Part shown: piece by piece, positions 9,001 to 13,923 of the stretch
Numbering within the stretch: position 1 is the stretch's first letter
Layout: every line of letters begins with the position of its first letter
NCBI GenBank assembly: GCA_030744725.1
Contig: JASLPZ010000103.1
Span: forward strand, 1 to 20,013
DNA from: ARS98 sp030744725
Lineage (GTDB): Bacteria > Planctomycetota > Planctomycetia > Pirellulales > Pirellulaceae
DNA: 20,013 nucleotides
Direction of reading: 5' to 3'
Notes under the pieces: generated by a model
The model's database searches: none
What the model was told of the DNA's origin: nothing
What the model saw: the letters and a program-made list of their open reading frames with translations, nothing else
Position numbers and translations under genes: made by a program

Positions 9001-10256
9001 ATGAAGTCCTCATGGACGGCGTGTTCGACATCACTGGCATTAACACCGTGTTCAGTTCCAGTATTCGAGATATCGCCGGTAATCGCCTCAAACCCAATCG
9101 CAACGACGGTACCACCGCGTTTACAGTCTTCATCGGCAGCGGACTCGATTATGGCGACGCCCCTGACATCTATGGCACGTCCGAGGATGCCAATGGTGCA
9201 CGCCACCAAATCCAGGGTGATTTCTTCCTGGGCAATGGTGTCGATATCGACTTCGACGGCCAACCCAGTCCGGATGCGACGGGTGACGATCAAGACGGAA
9301 CTGACGACGAAAATGGCGTCATCTTTAGCGGTGCTCTGGACGAATTTGGCAACACTGTCCTCGTTGGCGGCTCGACCGCAACAGCGACTGTCACGGCATC
9401 ATTAGGGGGGCTTCTGGACGCTTGGATCGATTTCAATGCCGATGGTGATTGGGATGATTCAGGCGAACAGATCTTCAGCAGTCAACCACTTATCGCGGGA
9501 ACGCAACTCTTGCCCGAGTTCACCGTGCTGGGCAATTCGGCACAGGGTCAGACGTTTGCGAGGTTCCGTCTCAGCAGTGCCGGCGGGCTACAGCCGACTG
9601 GATTTGCGGACGATGGTGAAGTTGAAGATCACGCGGTGGTCATTTCGGCGAACCCCTGGCGCAATCCAACGGATTTCAATGACGTCAACGCCGATGGCCA
9701 TGTCACCCCAATCGATCCGCTGGTCATCATCAACTATCTCAACCACAACTTGGCTTCAACAGATCCACTGCCCATTCCTCGGCCACTCCCAGATGGCCAA
9801 ACCAGCCCGCCATTGCCTTCATTTGACCCTTTCTTGGATGTCAACGGAGATGGGTACGCCACTTCCAGAGATGTCGGGGTCGTGATCAACTTCCTGAATA
9901 ACCGTGCGGGTGGCGAAGGTGAATCCTTCGGGACGGGGCGCATCAGCGAGACCGGCAACGGCGAAGGTGAAGGTGAAGCGTCACTTCTGGCAGCCGGATT
10001 CTCGAGCCGCCCAGTCTTTGTGGATCACCGCTTGCCCGAAGCGAGCCATGAAGTCCGCGAAACAGAGGTTCAAACGGACTCTGACGTTGAGTTGATTTAC
10101 GCCGCCGATTGGGCTACGAGCAGTGATTCTGACGCGAATCCGGGTTCACCGGCTTCGTTGGATCGAGTGTGGGCCGAAGAACTTGATGACGTCCTCGCCG
10201 ATGTCGCATCCGGTGTTGAATACAAGACCGGTTTGAACGACGCATTCTTCAGCTAA
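1..10256 (+). CDS. Giant multidomain surface/matrix protein with C-terminal dockerin (partial, 5' end outside window)
   Basis: The frame is open from the first complete codon (position 3) to TAA at 10254-10256, giving 3,417 residues. No LEPR-XLL leader is present, so the true start lies upstream and the internal TTG at 48 is not a convincing start. Domains in order, by window position: PPC-like 120-585; second PPC-like 720-1150 (DDVDWFQFDV); propeller-like segments 1330-1600 and 2970-3420 (GLLYGYS, GRLFGVT, GRLYAFD); jelly-roll 3475-4010, resuming 5500-5690 (LYLDDIIIGFASRGE); PPC 4650-5120 (VDFLSFDAQVGD); beta-helix 6620-7400; Big_5-like 7410-7740, resuming 9020-9135; GEVED 9140-9650 (DYGDAPD, DGEVEDH); type I dockerin pair 9655-9905 (DVNADGHVTPID, DVNGDGYATSRD) with a Pro-rich linker. 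DGDTF modules interrupt several of these. The tail carries EGES and GEGEGEA, then an acidic C-terminal helix. No catalytic motif is evident. A role in adhesion or the extracellular matrix is inferred. Confidence 0.93.
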   Translation, partial: NDRNVETITESESAVLAAPGNNATIRDAQHIGALAPHEKAGDENLRLGFEAHGLISAVNDIDIYSFDAAAGTEVWFDIDRTAHALDSVIELIDANGSVLARSDNSGAETGNPGLLFRSSTMPTNHIQPLRKSAFGEPDRYTTNPQDAGMRVVLPGPANTTNTYYVRIRSSSADLNQLDGGLTKGAYQLQIRLGETDEFPGSTIRHADIRNATNGIQVFGQPSHSPLVGEATEALDANGIDTNGLVSTPVVLGNVLNTDQAALGISGEIALPDDVDWFQFDVEYDSVQGTVGTSHSSLILDVDYADGFARPNTNLWVFDDVGNLVAIGTDSNVSEDRPAPLAGSSSDDLSRGSAGVLDPFLGPVEFPAVGTAVGRYFVAVAANAVRPEGMDQFALPLPSNPLVRVEPANSLNRIAEDHINGTNLSNIATGPQVPVLFDQNSSVEFNLGDVTLYALQDSGVDAERLLVVNPFSGAVQNTVGIVGGNVDDITLHPTQGLLYGYSSAEGGNRVDANTGNYHQIDPRRTTTTSLSVSLGDDGIQTFNEDPMNLGNSIRSNNTNGVGIRFDAIEIGDDPGRSSVAGYAVGRRGDAPFAFGVQDQRNLLYEFNPNTGVALSNNPPGNRTGNTGNNPLTRGAWTQIVEHGALDTDNDPIGPGNTVLLASEATTVAADGTTTFQITDAEGTELPGPVTFTIDDGLGNAVNFELNAGPEVRYVHSPQTGVTIRDGDTFFLDGLPHEFDTGSVLLVTATGNTIQDGDTFTITDIPPPSPPNAPRGPITRNFEFDRQGGLNDNNAIAIPFTLNDNNLQIISSIVNAVNVSAQFNASAVAVGQRISILNENASAPVTENAGGPTITVNGAPGVRPGAFAIPVEESQNSAEFGNAIDQAMNGTRNASRDGDRINFSGAITANFSNVELRGVFTDILSTGQVTAGLIPVNFRAADSASEVADSMVAAINSNSQIVAVRRGTDVQLQNGAFFVSATEPPLRIGGSAPGGDIAGMAFLNGRLFGVTRDDPSTFGVLEGGGLFEILFPSSNFAFADYIETASDLLSAGSDFFGNPEPIQFEGLTAGPPNAENGRYADMLFGIDTNGRLYAFDTTGVLQPVFVDGQTSVETGLFNVDGLAFSNLDYNLWHTTDTRRADPGHGVEEVFDGSRAAENTSGNLSYYFGYEGPFENGHPSNQKTNPSNSRDYDLIGGAHGSLISNSFSLKDYSSADRPTLYYSYFLDTENTNADLNTTVLMRDSFRVYAGGEDGVWHLLTTNNSDRGNGFLDDEFDDPYFDAIDVSVQENFDVGDRGAPNSWRQVRIPLDDFAGQEDLRLRFDFDSAGGRGPASQLFFGSNAALSQNTVGDEIRALAGSRLRDAQTFTLTTLDPFGFGGTQDRFELDFGYTLVAPTGAAISDGALVTVDGVDYIFDSDGFFSRNIQAVDGTSIADGDTFQVGDATTTRTFEFEDSTNSSGVQPGNVVVSFEPNDTANEVAAAIANAVNSAGLSLTAVANGSVVEFSNGAFTFAPGLSALQLEDAFAVAFSTSDSASQVGTSLANAITQNPPATPTAVGDLLAESNDTILTALDTTLTGITSRFLANGNIGDNIALLDVALDVDFLSFDAQVGDIVTVDVDANDIGTTLDAFLQLFDATGNPLAFSLNNPAPGEQFSLDPFISFTVPLTGTYYAAVSGEPNYFYDPLLAPTGIAGSIGDYQVEVTVTDAAGLLHRNGERINLPNAQAITQQGVPLSFIEGAPGSNSGFAVNLHSGMSKNQVANAISLSLASFYAGGVQTAFKTTEEIVHVVGHSFVTQSLGPLGVSPLGVSVDLFGDTFGAFEASTASDGSTSAGLPGAQGGQDNNHEGLYLDDIIIGFASRGELVTGDNGGTNFVVNGQQPDNEIDLGAYQLEIRRAPEFGVSFDPPVPTIFFTDSFDVNDRQTEQTSITAPAGNALSDGQTMVISDGLQELTFEFDDADLPSTHVNAGVTPDRIRIGFRSSQSANQIAELIRDTINSPSVQSILDVTAALSDGTAVGFSGQGNRINLYGNAIVLTSSGTAIGVTASINDIGSAFGSDDLFTFENRSATGEQITQLTITLPDPLFFGPAFGGNQPPTAPSGPDVNPSSDVVGYAFSFAQAINIDDTIVVDFTNFDPNERFIFGNDVDFSNNPFNYIGSDYTITFSSGRTISGVFTSTGAGAGQVAVLDVADTLGVQQSIGFGDQNVVRPQGQILIHSNTVSNSLQFGIVADAGARDISSLAPLAGSLPHAGPVRVTREVNPQRLVTGVTIANNLVARNGTGGILVSGDPTVAGDLLQLSAVPFGRVFNNTIVGSGSGVGIQVEENVSPTLLNNIVSKLGVGISVDPTATSTIIGGTVYQSNAASVTGTGLGSFPISLTSADPLFVDADQGNYYLAPGALAIDSAIDSLEDRPAIVTVKAPLGFTESPILAPVLDSIGQRRVDDPDVDTPPGQGARVFKDRGALDRADFAGPSAMLLNPQDNDAFGADGNSALTFVELTNSVLSSFSIQLLDGVQPADSQDGTGADDNTVRSNRVTVLRDNVKLVQGLDYAFSYDATNNIIRLTPLAGIWESDRVYDIELSNAEGLILTAPDGASVTDGDSFDVTDDANNTATFEFESGYSLDVPQTLTLQIPASGGSAITDGETFQISSDVEMETFEFDSNGAFVEGNVVIDLSGQESANDLANRIVTAINDVNLDLSPVNIVNVGGRAVHLGSRSIHAIDTSLTAITETGVLGGIEDGQMFKIDDGLNVLTFEFTTGTSPGLGSRTVPFTYAMTHEQIADSIVATVRNAGLDLNPTHAANSDGLVHVGGQIRHIIDVTDSQLALSGQPGVRPAWGIRIPTVAGKPDFENALADGEVFTVSDGSGNSLTIELDDDGETVPGNTVVSFNDNTTTNQLANAIAIIIRNGNVSLSPSNIGNGIIRLNGTAAHSLDTTATTLQQIGTAGVPAALPVNFTPGSTYQPGVGILSPIFSAENMADSIAVAINSANQQRLLQDVTATAKDDEVLMDGVFDITGINTVFSSSIRDIAGNRLKPNRNDGTTAFTVFIGSGLDYGDAPDIYGTSEDANGARHQIQGDFFLGNGVDIDFDGQPSPDATGDDQDGTDDENGVIFSGALDEFGNTVLVGGSTATATVTASLGGLLDAWIDFNADGDWDDSGEQIFSSQPLIAGTQLLPEFTVLGNSAQGQTFARFRLSSAGGLQPTGFADDGEVEDHAVVISANPWRNPTDFNDVNADGHVTPIDPLVIINYLNHNLASTDPLPIPRPLPDGQTSPPLPSFDPFLDVNGDGYATSRDVGVVINFLNNRAGGEGESFGTGRISETGNGEGEGEASLLAAGFSSRPVFVDHRLPEASHEVRETEVQTDSDVELIYAADWATSSDSDANPGSPASLDRVWAEELDDVLADVASGVEYKTGLNDAFFS
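1965..2990 (+). repeat. DGDTF/TFEFD module cluster A (inside gene 1)
   Basis: This is the first cluster of a recurring protein module. Each copy has an (I/V)xDG(D/E/Q)xF strand, then a TFEFD-like strand, then a short helix resembling AxxIxxAIN. Here one sees TFTIDDGLGNAVNFEL (near 2070-2110), VTIRDGDTF (2160-2186), TIQDGDTFTITD (2253-2290), NFEFD (near 2337) and EVADSMVAAIN (near 2834). Two DGDTF half-modules at 2163-2186 and 2253-2276 are identical over 24 nt apart from one base and lie exactly 30 codons apart. The cluster separates propeller-like segments. I cannot assign the module to a named family with certainty. Confidence 0.7.
4040..4660 (+). repeat. DGDTF/TFEFD module cluster B (inside gene 1)
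   Basis: The second cluster begins with RLRDAQTFTLTT and FELDFGYTL (near 4075-4160). It continues with AISDGALVTVDG, then a well-formed copy, SIADGDTFQVGD...TFEFED (4288-4360), followed by GNVVVSFEPNDTANEV and a helix AAAIANAVN (about 4384-4458). A partial copy follows (ASQVGTSLANAI). The 14-mer ACGTTTGAATTCGA at 4338-4351 recurs at 5850 and 7956. The cluster lies between the front part of a jelly-roll domain and its closing strand, next to a PPC domain. Confidence 0.72.
5165..6160 (+). repeat. DGDTF/TFEFD module cluster C (inside gene 1)
   Basis: Two degenerate or complete copies flank the jelly-roll closing strand. The first (5165-5440) keeps the helix part (NQVANAISLSLAS) and the VHVVGHSF strand, but its DGDTF part is diverged. 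The second (5775-6160) is complete: ALSDGQTMVISDG, then TFEFDDAD (5850-5873), IRIGFRSSQSANQI, a helix (AELIRDTIN) and a terminal strand (NRINLYGNAIV). The 14-mer ACGTTTGAATTCGA is at 5850-5863. The second copy lies between the jelly-roll closing strand and the region leading into the beta-helix. Confidence 0.65.
7745..9020 (+). repeat. DGDTF/TFEFD module cluster D, the longest array (inside gene 1)
   Basis: Several consecutive copies are present: SVTDGDSFDVTDD...TFEFES (7770-7845), AITDGETFQISSD...TFEFDS (7906-7973), IEDGQMFKIDDG...TFEFTT (8199-8265), ALADGEVFTVSDG...TIELDD (8545-8615), and a partial copy keeping only the helix (NMADSIAVAIN, near 8920-8950). After each TFEFD strand come a GNxVxxF-type strand, a helix (ANDLANRIVTAIN, EQIADSIVATVR, NQLANAIAIIIR) and an (I/V)HxxD-type strand ending near TxLxxxG. 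The spacing is roughly 100 residues per copy. The array interrupts a Big_5-like domain. Confidence 0.75.
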
Positions 10257-10445
10257 GAACAACGCTCGCCAGAACGATCCGATCCGGTACCCGGAAGTTC
10301 GGCAACGCGAAAACAAGATGCCTAACGGCAACACCGTTCGATGAGGTGACGTAAGTCGAATGGTGACGGAGTCGTGAGTCTTTTCGACCATCGGTGTCCA
10401 CCGGTCGCCAGTCGTTGTCCGAAGAAGACTCCCCTCCCTTTCCGG

Positions 10446-10479
10446 CTAACACCATTCAACGGTGTTAGGCCTAACCGTT
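10446..10479. promoter_or_regulatory. Overlapping inverted repeats: 8-bp hairpin plus competing palindrome
   Basis: CTAACACC (10446-10453) pairs perfectly with GGTGTTAG (10461-10468) across a 7-nt loop. The right arm also belongs to a perfect 12-bp palindrome, GTTAGGCCTAAC (10464-10475). Outer arms AACG (10458-10461) and CGTT (10476-10479) lengthen this second structure past a 2-nt bulge. The two folds are mutually exclusive. No T-run follows, so a classical intrinsic terminator is unlikely. An operator, an RNA switch or a weak terminator for gene 1 are all possible. Confidence 0.4.
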
Positions 10480-10548
10480 GCGATCGATTTGATTGACAGA
10501 TTGACCAGGTGGCTTGGAAAGTTCCGCATCGCTGGCCACCCCATTTTG

Positions 10549-10577
10549 TTGTTGGAATGGGGGCTCCTGTCTATGAT
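10549..10577 (+). promoter_or_regulatory. Candidate sigma70-like promoter of the metalloprotease gene
   Basis: TTGTTG (10549-10554) is separated by 17 nt from TATGAT (10572-10577), which matches five of six -10 consensus bases. The -35 box matches only TTG. It would leave a leader of roughly 175 nt before the ATG at 10760. Planctomycete promoters are poorly conserved, so this is only a candidate. Confidence 0.25.
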
Positions 10578-10759
10578 CGGGTATGGTCCCCACGGTCGCG
10601 CGAAAAGTGAGCAGCCATATCCCCGATGGCAAACTCCTACTGAAATAACCCCTCATTCTAGGTGTTTCTGGCGTTACAGAGCCGAGTGTCGCAAATGGCC
10701 TTTGCTGGGGAACGATCTTCGGGCAACGGCTGTCAAAGTGGTGAATTGAGAGACATTTG

Positions 10760-13423
10760 ATGATCTTCTTCAGAAAACAACGAACGACTGGGCGACGCAG
10801 ACGACATCGTCGCGTTCGTGTCGTGGAATGTCTGGAGAAGCGGAACCTGCTGACGGCGACTCCTTTTGGCGCAACCGAAATGGACACCGGCGAATATCTG
10901 CTCGGAGACGTCTATGTCAGTGTTGTCGCGTTCGAGTCGAACGGATTGCGTGATGAGAATCTCGAAGATTGGAACGATCCGTACCGCGATCAGCTGAAGA
11001 CGAAGATCCAAGACGGGCTGAAATGGTGGGAAGACACGCTCGACATCAGTTTTCCCAACAACAAACACGAGCTGAATTTTCAAGTCGATTTCACGCATCT
11101 CGATGCGCCGATTCAAACAACATACGAGCCAATCAGTCGGCCATCGTTTGATTTTCAACTATGGATCTACGACTTCCTAGATCGAGTTGGATTTAACACC
11201 GGTGGTGACTTTAGTAACGATGCGCGCGCATTTAACCACGCCCAGCGCGAGGCTCACGACACGGATTGGGCCTTTACCATTTTCGTCGTCAATGACGAAA
11301 ACGACGCGGACGGAAAGTTTGCTCCCGGTGGATTTGATCGTGCATTTGCCTTTGCGGGTGGTCGGTTCTTTATCGCTCCAGCCGGCCGCCCAGACAGTAC
11401 TTTCTCGCATGAAGCGGGACACATGTTCTGGGGTAGGGACGAGTATCGCGGCGGCGGCAACTACGATACCTTCCGCGGCTACTACGACACCCAGAATCGC
11501 AATGCCTGGGACAACCCGGTCTTCTTGTCCGGCGCGGAGCAGCGAGAGCCCAGTATTATGGATCGCGGTGCGTGCGAAGAGACTCCCGGCTTGCTCTGCA
11601 CGGCATTCCAGAATCACACCAGCAGCGAATCTTCATTTGCCATGGTTGGCTGGACGGATTCCGATGGCGACGGAGTCTTCGACGTCCTGGATGTGCCGCT
11701 CACGTTGGAGGGTTCAGGCAGTTACGACGCGAGCCAGGGTAAATATCATTTTGTCGGTACATCCTCGGTCCAGACGTTGCCGAACCAGAATCCCAGCGGC
11801 ACTCAGAATGACATTTCGATCAACCATGTCAGCCAGGCCCAATATCGAATCAATGGTGGCGATTGGCAAACGGCTCAACGATACGACGACTTCACCGCGA
11901 ATCTGGACTTGACAATCGACCTGGCCGCTAACGAGCAACTCGAGATTCGGACGATTGACGACGTCACCGAAATCACTTCGCCTGTCTTCATCGGCAAAAC
12001 CAACCTGCCGACCTCCACTCTGCATCCTGGCATTAACGGCTTCGTGTGGGACGATTTGGATGCCGACGGCCAATGGGATTCGGGGGAATCGGGCCTGGCG
12101 GGAGAAACGTTGCAGCTTGTCGACCAGAATGGCACACCGTTGCAGTTGAGCAACGGGATTGAGCCCGACGATTATCCCAGTTCGAGCAGTCTGTTAAACA
12201 ACGTCATTCCTGAAGTAACCTTATCCGGAGTTGGTTCGGGCGTAACCGACAATTCCGTATTCTCTCTGTCGCGCAGCCCGGCCTCGACGGACGCTCGAGT
12301 GTTTGCATCCTTCAGTCTGGCCTGCGGTGGGGCTTGCACCGATTGGACGCCCGACTCTCGCCAGCTTCGTATGGATTTTGCCGTGCCCGTCACTTCGGTC
12401 AGTATCGACGCGATCGGCAAGATCACCCGCGACTTTGCCCGTCTGGAAATATACGACTCCAACGACAATCTGCTGGCGCGGTACACCACGCAGGCACTTG
12501 ACAGCGGCGAGGTGGAGACCATGACGCTGGGCCGCGCAACCGCCGACATTGCCTACGCCATCGCGCACTCTCACGACAATTCTACCGTGCACCTCGATAA
12601 CTTGCGATTCGGGCCGACGGCCACCACTACGACCGACGCTAGCGGATTCTATGCTTTTGCCCACCTCGGACCCGATACGTATAACGTGCAACTGGTGCCA
12701 TCCACGGGTAATCAACCCACGGCACCGGAGTCCGGCCAACAACCCGTAACGTTGGCGGCGGGCCAAGCGATAGGGGAGGTCGATTTCGGGGTATCGACCG
12801 ACGAGAGACCTTGGCAGAACCCAAGCAATCGCTTTGATGTCAACAACGACGGACTGGTAACGCCGAACGATGTCTTGCGAATCATCAACGATCTGAATGC
12901 CAATGGCCCCCATGCGCTGTCCAACGAACCAACCCCCCCCTACTTGGATGTCGACGGCAATGGGCTGGTGACGGCGATCGATGCCTTGCAAGTGATCAAC
13001 GAGATCAACTCGCACGCTGGCTCTGAAGGCGAAGCGGGCGCAGCGTTTTCTTCGCTGATGCCACCGTCGGTCATTCCCATCGGCGAGGCGGAGGCAAGTC
13101 CGCAACCTGTCAACGGCGGAAACGCCACCGCGCCGCGGGGCAATCCGTTTTCGAGCCATCGTTCAGAACCTGCGATTATGCCGCCAGCCGTAAGTCCTTC
13201 CACCTCCCACACGCCGCTCCGACGGCAGTTTGTCACTGATGCGAATCAGAGTCGCGCTGGTTCGGTCGCGCATCGTCAAACCGACAGGCTGACCTCGCGA
13301 TTGCTAGCCGCCCACAACCAGGCCCTGCAACAGACGGCCGAAGGTGACGAAGCTTTGCTCCCGTCTGATGTAGACGAAGAACTCTTGGGCCAGCTTGCCG
13401 CTGCGATGCTTGGCCTGGAGTAG
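10760..13423 (+). CDS. Secreted metzincin-like zinc metalloprotease with SdrD_B-like domain and C-terminal dockerin
   Basis: 887 residues if started at ATG 10760, which has a weak GAGAG Shine-Dalgarno at 10748-10752; a TTG lies one codon earlier. The Arg-rich leader ends in VECLEKRNLLTA (residues 22-33), a diverged LEPR-XLL motif. The protease domain spans about residues 40-295. It has HEAGHMFWGRDEY with H217, E218 and H221 as zinc and catalytic residues, D227 as the likely third ligand, and SIM at 265-267 as a Met-turn. This resembles HExxHxxGxxD metzincins such as snapalysin, but Trp replaces the motif Gly. Next come a lone calcium loop (DSDGDGVFDVLD), a beta-rich domain, an SdrD_B-like domain split by an inserted beta-sandwich (12031-12810), a dockerin pair (DVNNDGLVTPND, DVDGNGLVTAID), EGEA, a polar linker and an acidic C-terminal helix. 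It probably cleaves extracellular protein; the substrate is unknown. Confidence 0.9.
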   Translation: MIFFRKQRTTGRRRRHRRVRVVECLEKRNLLTATPFGATEMDTGEYLLGDVYVSVVAFESNGLRDENLEDWNDPYRDQLKTKIQDGLKWWEDTLDISFPNNKHELNFQVDFTHLDAPIQTTYEPISRPSFDFQLWIYDFLDRVGFNTGGDFSNDARAFNHAQREAHDTDWAFTIFVVNDENDADGKFAPGGFDRAFAFAGGRFFIAPAGRPDSTFSHEAGHMFWGRDEYRGGGNYDTFRGYYDTQNRNAWDNPVFLSGAEQREPSIMDRGACEETPGLLCTAFQNHTSSESSFAMVGWTDSDGDGVFDVLDVPLTLEGSGSYDASQGKYHFVGTSSVQTLPNQNPSGTQNDISINHVSQAQYRINGGDWQTAQRYDDFTANLDLTIDLAANEQLEIRTIDDVTEITSPVFIGKTNLPTSTLHPGINGFVWDDLDADGQWDSGESGLAGETLQLVDQNGTPLQLSNGIEPDDYPSSSSLLNNVIPEVTLSGVGSGVTDNSVFSLSRSPASTDARVFASFSLACGGACTDWTPDSRQLRMDFAVPVTSVSIDAIGKITRDFARLEIYDSNDNLLARYTTQALDSGEVETMTLGRATADIAYAIAHSHDNSTVHLDNLRFGPTATTTTDASGFYAFAHLGPDTYNVQLVPSTGNQPTAPESGQQPVTLAAGQAIGEVDFGVSTDERPWQNPSNRFDVNNDGLVTPNDVLRIINDLNANGPHALSNEPTPPYLDVDGNGLVTAIDALQVINEINSHAGSEGEAGAAFSSLMPPSVIPIGEAEASPQPVNGGNATAPRGNPFSSHRSEPAIMPPAVSPSTSHTPLRRQFVTDANQSRAGSVAHRQTDRLTSRLLAAHNQALQQTAEGDEALLPSDVDEELLGQLAAAMLGLE

Positions 13424-13482
13424 ACGCCTCTTGTAGGCGACGCCGCGACAGTTCGGATCAGGAATCTCCCGGCGGCGGATTA

Positions 13483-13497
13483 ATCCCGTCGCGGGAT
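13483..13497. terminator. Hairpin 60 nt after the metalloprotease stop, possible terminator
   Basis: ATCCCG (13483-13488) pairs with CGGGAT (13492-13497) across a TCG loop, giving a compact GC-rich stem about 60 nt after the stop at 13423. No T-run follows, so termination is a guess from position and stem strength only. Confidence 0.25.
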
Positions 13498-13543
13498 ATC
13501 AAAGGTCTTGGGCTGCTTGCACCTACCCTTTCTCCTCTCTGCT

Positions 13544-13565
13544 GGTTACCTCGCTGCCGGTAACC
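13544..13565. promoter_or_regulatory. 7-bp inverted repeat with 8-nt loop
   Basis: GGTTACC (13544-13550) is the exact reverse complement of GGTAACC (13559-13565), with an 8-nt spacer. This is the most symmetric element in the gap and could be an operator or an RNA hairpin. Pyrimidine-rich sequence lies on both sides. Confidence 0.3.
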
Positions 13566-13909
13566 TCTCTACCGTTAAGCGATGCGGCTGTTGGTTGCTC
13601 TTCAGTGGCCACGGCGAACTCTCGCCAAGGCGCCTAATATCCCTATATTTTCTATTGAAGACATCGCTCGACAGCCGAACGATGTGCCACGAATGCCGGG
13701 GCGAAGAATTGGCCACAAAATCTCTGTCAGACGCGCCAAATTCTGGTGCTAATTCTTGCAGCATCCTAAAATAGCGGCGATCTGGTCCTTTTGCGGCATG
13801 GTTTTCTTCTGCGTAGTGCCCTTTCCGCGATTGAGAACTTCTCCGCCAGGGGAATTGCTAGATTAGATGCCTGAGGCAAGGGGGGCGAGATTTTTGCTGG
13901 CTGAATTAC

Positions 13910-13915
13910 GGAGGT
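13910..13915 (+). promoter_or_regulatory. Strong Shine-Dalgarno GGAGGT that decides the start of gene 3
   Basis: GGAGGT lies exactly 8 nt before the GTG at 13924. The upstream in-frame ATG at 13867 has no Shine-Dalgarno. The GTG start also gives a leader (MRKLRSAVVGRR...) of the Arg-rich length and type seen in the neighbouring LEPR-XLL proteins. Confidence 0.75.
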
Positions 13916-13923
13916 ATCCAACC

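Larger units (their letters stand above)
10257..10759. other. Intergenic region between gene 1 and the metalloprotease gene
   Basis: About 500 bp without a convincing gene. It holds a small hairpin soon after the stop (TCCGG/CCGGA at 10283-10295, 3-nt loop), a strong overlapping inverted-repeat element at 10446-10479 and a sigma70-like promoter candidate at 10549-10577. A plus-strand frame at 10462-10749 ends just before gene 2, but it starts inside the inverted repeat and uses many codons rare in the neighbours (AGG, AGA, TTA), so I do not call it. No T-rich intrinsic terminator is visible. Confidence 0.6.
13424..13923. other. Intergenic region upstream of the cohesin-like scaffold gene
   Basis: About 500 bp with no convincing gene. 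Frames at 13508-13774 (+) and 13546-13764 (-) overlap each other, resemble nothing and lack clear ribosome sites. The region holds hairpins at 13483-13497 and 13544-13565, a smaller stem GGCGA/TCGCC (13613-13626, 4-nt loop), and an AT-rich patch near 13634-13656 (TAATAT, TATATT) with no good -35 partner. A strong ribosome binding site closes the region. Confidence 0.55.

Noticed and set aside
10462..10749. 95-residue plus-strand frame ending 10 nt before gene 2, a possible leader peptide gene
   Set aside because: It starts within the inverted repeat, has no ribosome site, uses codons rare in the neighbours and matches nothing I recognise.
11656..11695. A third dockerin repeat in the protease (DSDGDGVFDVLD)
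   Set aside because: It is a single calcium loop without the following INxLN helix, so it is more like an isolated calcium-binding linker than a dockerin.
12221..13159. 312-residue open frame on the minus strand inside the protease gene
   Set aside because: It lies wholly antisense to a well-supported gene with clear domains, is rich in Arg and irregular in composition, and shows no recognisable motif.
13508..13774. 88-residue plus-strand frame in the second intergenic gap, with a Cys pair (CHEC)
   Set aside because: TTG start without ribosome site, overlapped by an equally plausible antisense frame, no coherent domain pattern.
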